64,000 nt of DNA from Spirobacillus cienkowskii. GTDB taxonomy: Bacteria > Bdellovibrionota_B > Oligoflexia > Silvanigrellales > Silvanigrellaceae. Where the stretch lies: positions 186,001 through 250,000 of the forward strand of contig NZ_CP146516.1 in assembly GCF_037081835.1 (NCBI RefSeq). The letters are read 5' to 3'. How positions within the stretch are numbered: the stretch's first letter is position 1; each line of letters opens with the position of its first letter. Positions 60,784-64,000 of this stretch are shown here, piece after piece. Made by a program: the position numbers and the translations under genes. Below the pieces are notes generated by a model that was given only the letters and a program-made list of their open reading frames with translations, made no database searches and was not told where the DNA came from.

Positions 60784-62373
60784 ATGTTATTTATAAATAA
60801 GTGTAAATATCAATCTAAAAAATCTGTGACAAAGTTATTAATGCTGAGTGCTTTACCATGTGCTTTGACATCAATGACGTCTTCTGCTGCGACATCTTTA
60901 ATGGTGAGTGGACATGCTGGATTTGTTGGTGAATGGAGCAGGAATAACCCTCCAAATGCAATGTCTTTTTCTGCACTAAGAGTGCCCCTTGGCCTTACTC
61001 TTGAAGCTCGTCCAACAGATAATTTTTCTTTATTTCTTGGTTTTGAATATGCTTATAATAATTATCCAGGACCGAGTGTTTTTTTAGGACAAACAACAGC
61101 AACATCATCAAATAAACCAAATGCAAATGACAATGGCCTAAATTATCCCTTGCCATTTGCAAATACTGTTGGTGCATCCAATCCTTACTCACAAAGAGTT
61201 GATGCATTATTTATTAGCCAAGCTTATTTTTCTTATCAAACTTCTTTAGGACTAATTAGAGCTGGTAGAATGCCACGTCATTGGGGTCTAGGAATTTGGA
61301 AAAATGCTGAGTGGACGCCTTTTTCTGGTTTGCCTTCAACTTCTGATGCAGTTGCATTTACAGCAGACTTTAATTCGTTTGATGTAAATTTGTATTATGA
61401 AAAATACGCAGAAAGTGTTGGTGGTACTTCGATTGATGCAGAAGCGAATGCGTATACCGTTGAGGCAAAATTAAAATCTGATCCATCAGATGTGACAAGT
61501 TCTGGTGTTAGCCAAGAACTTGGTCTTTTGTATACTAAATTTAGCCATAACAAATCTAATACTGATTTAAATATTCTAGATGTTTATGCAAAATTTTACA
61601 TATCAAAATTTTATCTTGGGGCTGAACTTCTTTATCCAACAGGAACTACACAAAGTCCTAATTATCGTTCATTAGGGGGTGCTGGGGAATGCAGCTCTTC
61701 AACTGGTCTTACTTGTAATAGTCAAAAAATATCTGCTTTTGCTTCTTTGTTAAAGGTTAAGTATCAATTTGATAGCGATAAATTTACTTCTATTGCTGCA
61801 ACAGAAAAATCTCAAAATGTTCTTGGCACAGAAGAAAGAAAGATCTCAAATGTAGCGAGTTTAATGGCTGGATATGTAAGTGGAGGTAGTAATCAATTTG
61901 AATCTAGTATTGTTAGTAACTCTAATGAAATTAAAGCAATAAGTTTAAATTCAAATATTCAGCCTGCTATTTTGATGTTTAATAGTACCACTCCTGCAGT
62001 AAATGGAATGCCTGGCGGTATGTTAACAAATACTACATTTGTACGCTTAGACTATACTTATGAAAATCCTAATTATGGTTCGTTTTCTCCTGCCTTTATA
62101 TGGGGAAAAATTAATAATTTAAATAATAATTATGCAACTTCATGCAATACTAGCTCACCTTCTATTGATTCGCCAATTAATGTCATGTGTGTTGGAAATA
62201 ATAAAAACTTAGGTTTTGAGTTAGATTTCTCTTATCGTTATACAACGCTCGATAGAGTGACTTTTGGAATGGATGCTGCTTATTGGTATGTTGGCAAAGC
62301 ATGGGAAGTTTACAATCAAGCATTAAATACAAGTAGTTTTGCCTTAAGAGCCTCTGTTTCAACTCAATTTTAA
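60784..62373 (+). CDS. Outer-membrane beta-barrel protein (porin-like)
   Basis: About 529 residues, signal peptide (LLMLSALPCALTSMTSSAA). The mature protein is made of alternating amphipathic strands (NFSLFLGFEYAYNN, LGLIRAGRMPRHWGLG, FVRLDYTYENPNYG) and ends in ALRASVSTQF, with the C-terminal Phe that marks outer-membrane barrels for BAM. The conserved GRMPRHWGLGIW block resembles barrels of related predatory-bacteria genomes, function unknown. ATG 60784 is chosen (GGAG 6 nt upstream) over 60757. Confidence 0.75.
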   Translation: MLFINKCKYQSKKSVTKLLMLSALPCALTSMTSSAATSLMVSGHAGFVGEWSRNNPPNAMSFSALRVPLGLTLEARPTDNFSLFLGFEYAYNNYPGPSVFLGQTTATSSNKPNANDNGLNYPLPFANTVGASNPYSQRVDALFISQAYFSYQTSLGLIRAGRMPRHWGLGIWKNAEWTPFSGLPSTSDAVAFTADFNSFDVNLYYEKYAESVGGTSIDAEANAYTVEAKLKSDPSDVTSSGVSQELGLLYTKFSHNKSNTDLNILDVYAKFYISKFYLGAELLYPTGTTQSPNYRSLGGAGECSSSTGLTCNSQKISAFASLLKVKYQFDSDKFTSIAATEKSQNVLGTEERKISNVASLMAGYVSGGSNQFESSIVSNSNEIKAISLNSNIQPAILMFNSTTPAVNGMPGGMLTNTTFVRLDYTYENPNYGSFSPAFIWGKINNLNNNYATSCNTSSPSIDSPINVMCVGNNKNLGFELDFSYRYTTLDRVTFGMDAAYWYVGKAWEVYNQALNTSSFALRASVSTQF

Positions 62374-62379
62374 GTTTTT

Positions 62380-63417
62380 TTACCACAGTACAATAAACGT
62401 TTCAGGATCAAATTTTTTGCCGCTCATTTCTATTTCATAATGAACATGAGAGGTCGTACTGTGCCCTGTGTTACCTACTGCAGCAATAATGTCACCTTTT
62501 TTAACTTTGCTACCTACTTTTACATAAATTTCACTGGTATGTGCATAGCGAGTGATCATTTTTTTCTCATGAATAATTTCAATAAATTTACCATAATCGT
62601 CTGTTTGCGTAACTCTATATACAACACCATTTGCGGTTGCAAAAATTGGTGAGCCATGACGTGCGGCAATGTCTAAACCAAAATGTATTCTGCCTTTTCC
62701 TCCAAATGGGCTTGGTCTCCACCCAAATGTTGACGTTAAGCGACCACGAACAGGTGCGATATCTGGAATATTTTGCAATTTAAGCGCTGCTTTTTGTGCT
62801 TCAACTAAGAATTTTTTAAGATCATTCAATTGTTTTGAAGTTTTTATTTCAGAGTCTTGAGTGATTTCAAATAAAGATTTTAACTCTAAATTTTCGTGTT
62901 TTAGAGTTGTAATTTTGTTTGAAAGTTCATATTCGTCTTTAGTTAATGGTCCTATACCATTTTCTGACGAATTCATATTAGAGTTATTTGATGTTTCTTT
63001 GTGGTTTTTTCCGTGCTTTCTGTCGTCAGTGCGTGTAGTCACTTTTTTAATTTTATCAGAATAATATTTAACTTGATTCATTGTTTCTTGAATATTTCTA
63101 ATTTTATTATTTAAAGCTTCAACTTCACTTTGTAAACCTAGGCTTTCGTCGCGAATATATTCGAGCTCTCTTGCAGATTGATTGGTAATATAAAATCCAA
63201 TACTCATTGCAATGGCTATTGTTATGATTGCACTACCAAAAAAAATGATAAGCGGCGGAAAAAAACTAGGGATTTTAAATATGTGTGTCTTACCTGTTCT
63301 TTTAGAAATAAATACAACCGTATGATATTCTAATAATTTTTTTAAAAATTTGTTTTTAAATTTAGAATTTTTGTCTTGATTTAAGGACACCTTAAACAGC
63401 CTCCAAGCGAGGTACAC
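62380..63417 (-). CDS. M23-family (LytM-type) peptidase with coiled coil
   Basis: 345 residues, one transmembrane segment (about 55-80), a coiled coil (about 85-200, with EVEALNNKIRNIQETMNQV) and a C-terminal M23 domain: HFGLDIAARHGSPIFATANG (HxxxD), RYAHTSE and TSHVHYEI (HxH). All zinc ligands are present, so it may be an active peptidoglycan endopeptidase; the layout also fits MepM/EnvC-like regulators of amidases. ATG 63417 with AAGG upstream. Its 3' end is 6 bp from the porin gene. Confidence 0.92.
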   Translation of the reverse strand: MYLAWRLFKVSLNQDKNSKFKNKFLKKLLEYHTVVFISKRTGKTHIFKIPSFFPPLIIFFGSAIITIAIAMSIGFYITNQSARELEYIRDESLGLQSEVEALNNKIRNIQETMNQVKYYSDKIKKVTTRTDDRKHGKNHKETSNNSNMNSSENGIGPLTKDEYELSNKITTLKHENLELKSLFEITQDSEIKTSKQLNDLKKFLVEAQKAALKLQNIPDIAPVRGRLTSTFGWRPSPFGGKGRIHFGLDIAARHGSPIFATANGVVYRVTQTDDYGKFIEIIHEKKMITRYAHTSEIYVKVGSKVKKGDIIAAVGNTGHSTTSHVHYEIEMSGKKFDPETFIVLW

Positions 63418-63505
63418 ATACCCTTGTCTTAGAGGTTATCGGTTAATTATAATGCATTTAAATGGTAAATTTTTGCAGTGTTATCAATACGATGGGATTT
63501 TTTTG

Positions 63506-63582
63506 TGGCCTGGCCGGCGCGATTCGAACACGCGACCATCGGATTAGAAATCCGATGCTCTATCCAGCTGAGCTACGGCCAG
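63506..63582 (-). tRNA. tRNA-Arg(TCT)
   Basis: 77-base cloverleaf on the minus strand: acceptor CTGGCCG/CGGCCAG, D stem GCTC/GAGC, anticodon stem TCGGA/TCCGA with loop TTTCTAA (anticodon TCT), T loop TTCGAAT, discriminator G, encoded CCA. Its D and T loops are canonical, unlike tRNA-Arg(CCT) at 2799. Confidence 0.97.
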
Positions 63583-63658
63583 AACACACGGTTATTTGGT
63601 TAGCATAACTCAAATGCGTTTGTAAAGCTTTTCGCCATCTATCATTTGCTAATTATTT

Positions 63659-64000
63659 TTATCTATTCATCTTTAACGGCGGTGTGTCATAAGAATATCC
63701 AAAAAATTTAAAGTTCAATGAAACTACATAAGTAGCAAAATTTTCGGGAATACCAAAAGCCTTATTGCGTGCAAAGCTAATGTCTAAACAATTTTGTAAG
63801 TTATAAAAGGTAATGTTTTGCGATGATGCGTAGCCCCTGCCATTTGATAGATTTGTGGTTGGATCTACTGTGGGATCTGTATTTTTTGACCACTGATAAC
63901 CAAGTTTTATCCAATTCTTGGGTGAGTAAAAAGCGCTGGCAACTTGTTGAGTTTTTTTAATAAAGCTGTTGGAGTTTTGTTCTAAGGGATTTGCGACGTA
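63659..64000 (-). CDS. LptD-like outer-membrane protein, C-terminal fragment at window edge
   Basis: An open minus-strand frame of exactly 113 codons plus stop runs from the right edge to TAA at 63659-63661. It ends in beta-strands typical of a barrel C-terminus: LQNCLDISFARNKAFGIP, FATYVVSLNFKFFGYSY. The Cys near the end followed by two strands and a short tail fits the LPS-assembly protein LptD, which inserts LPS in the outer membrane. Most of the gene is outside the window, so the call is tentative. Confidence 0.55.
   Translation of the reverse strand, partial: YVANPLEQNSNSFIKKTQQVASAFYSPKNWIKLGYQWSKNTDPTVDPTTNLSNGRGYASSQNITFYNLQNCLDISFARNKAFGIPENFATYVVSLNFKFFGYSYDTPPLKMNR

Noticed and set aside
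1-64000. CRISPR array, prophage or restriction-modification system
   Set aside because: No spaced direct repeats, phage structural genes or methylase/endonuclease pairs were seen on reading both strands.

Overview
The window is low-GC bacterial chromosome. It has a lipopolysaccharide-type cell envelope (an LptD-like tail at the right edge, a porin-like barrel, many lipoproteins and signal peptides), a type IV prepilin peptidase, competence-type ComEC, an HD-GYP signalling protein, several extracellular hydrolases and a histone-H1-like protein. The mix of housekeeping order, very AT-rich intergenic DNA and secreted astacins fits a predatory, parasitic or host-associated Gram-negative lineage such as Bdellovibrionota/Oligoflexia (for example Silvanigrellales). 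That assignment is inference; there is no rRNA in the window to test it.

Layout. 0-4.2 kb: the 3' part of an NAD-dependent DNA ligase, a short ComEC-like protein, an unusual tRNA-Arg(CCU) and a fatty-acid desaturase. 4.5-8.6 kb: three tandem secreted astacin-family (M12A) metalloproteases separated by AT-rich DNA with long perfect hairpins. 8.6-14.9 kb: a leftward operon pilD - uvrD/pcrA - unknown anchored protein - MBL hydrolase - rsmI. 15-20.3 kb: smpB, a chagasin-like lipoprotein, a helical protein, a small protein behind a sigma54-type promoter, an H1-like protein, aroE and an aminotransferase. 20.4-25.5 kb: tilS - ftsH - folP - HAD hydrolase, with ftsH carrying two opposite single-base frameshifts. 

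25.5-34.9 kb is the accessory stretch. An IS200/IS605 element (tnpA + tnpB) abuts and probably trims the HAD gene. It is followed by an LRR lipoprotein, an SDR protein, decayed transposon DNA, an SdpI-like membrane-protein gene split by an IS982-type element with a perfect 8-bp target duplication, and a cysteine-dioxygenase-like/ATP-grasp gene pair. 34.9-43.7 kb: aconitase, two different tRNA-Glu(UUC) genes, an HD-GYP protein, dnaB, a Fis-like protein and ychF. 43.1-52.3 kb: three alkaline-phosphatase-superfamily proteins, two of them translationally coupled to nth, an orphan AbiEi-like protein and tRNA-Gly. 52.4-64 kb: tRNA-Gln, an amidohydrolase, several small unknown secreted proteins, pnp, def, a cytochrome c, a porin-like barrel, an M23 peptidase, tRNA-Arg(UCU) and the C-terminal end of an LptD-like gene.

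No CRISPR array, prophage, complete restriction system or obvious large biosynthetic cluster was seen. The strongest leads are the ftsH double frameshift, the tRNA-Arg with a swapped 19-56 tertiary pair, the astacin cluster together with the chagasin-like lipoprotein, the dioxygenase/ATP-grasp pair, the two IS insertion sites, the sigma54-type promoter before a small protein, and a GC-rich structured leader upstream of pnp.
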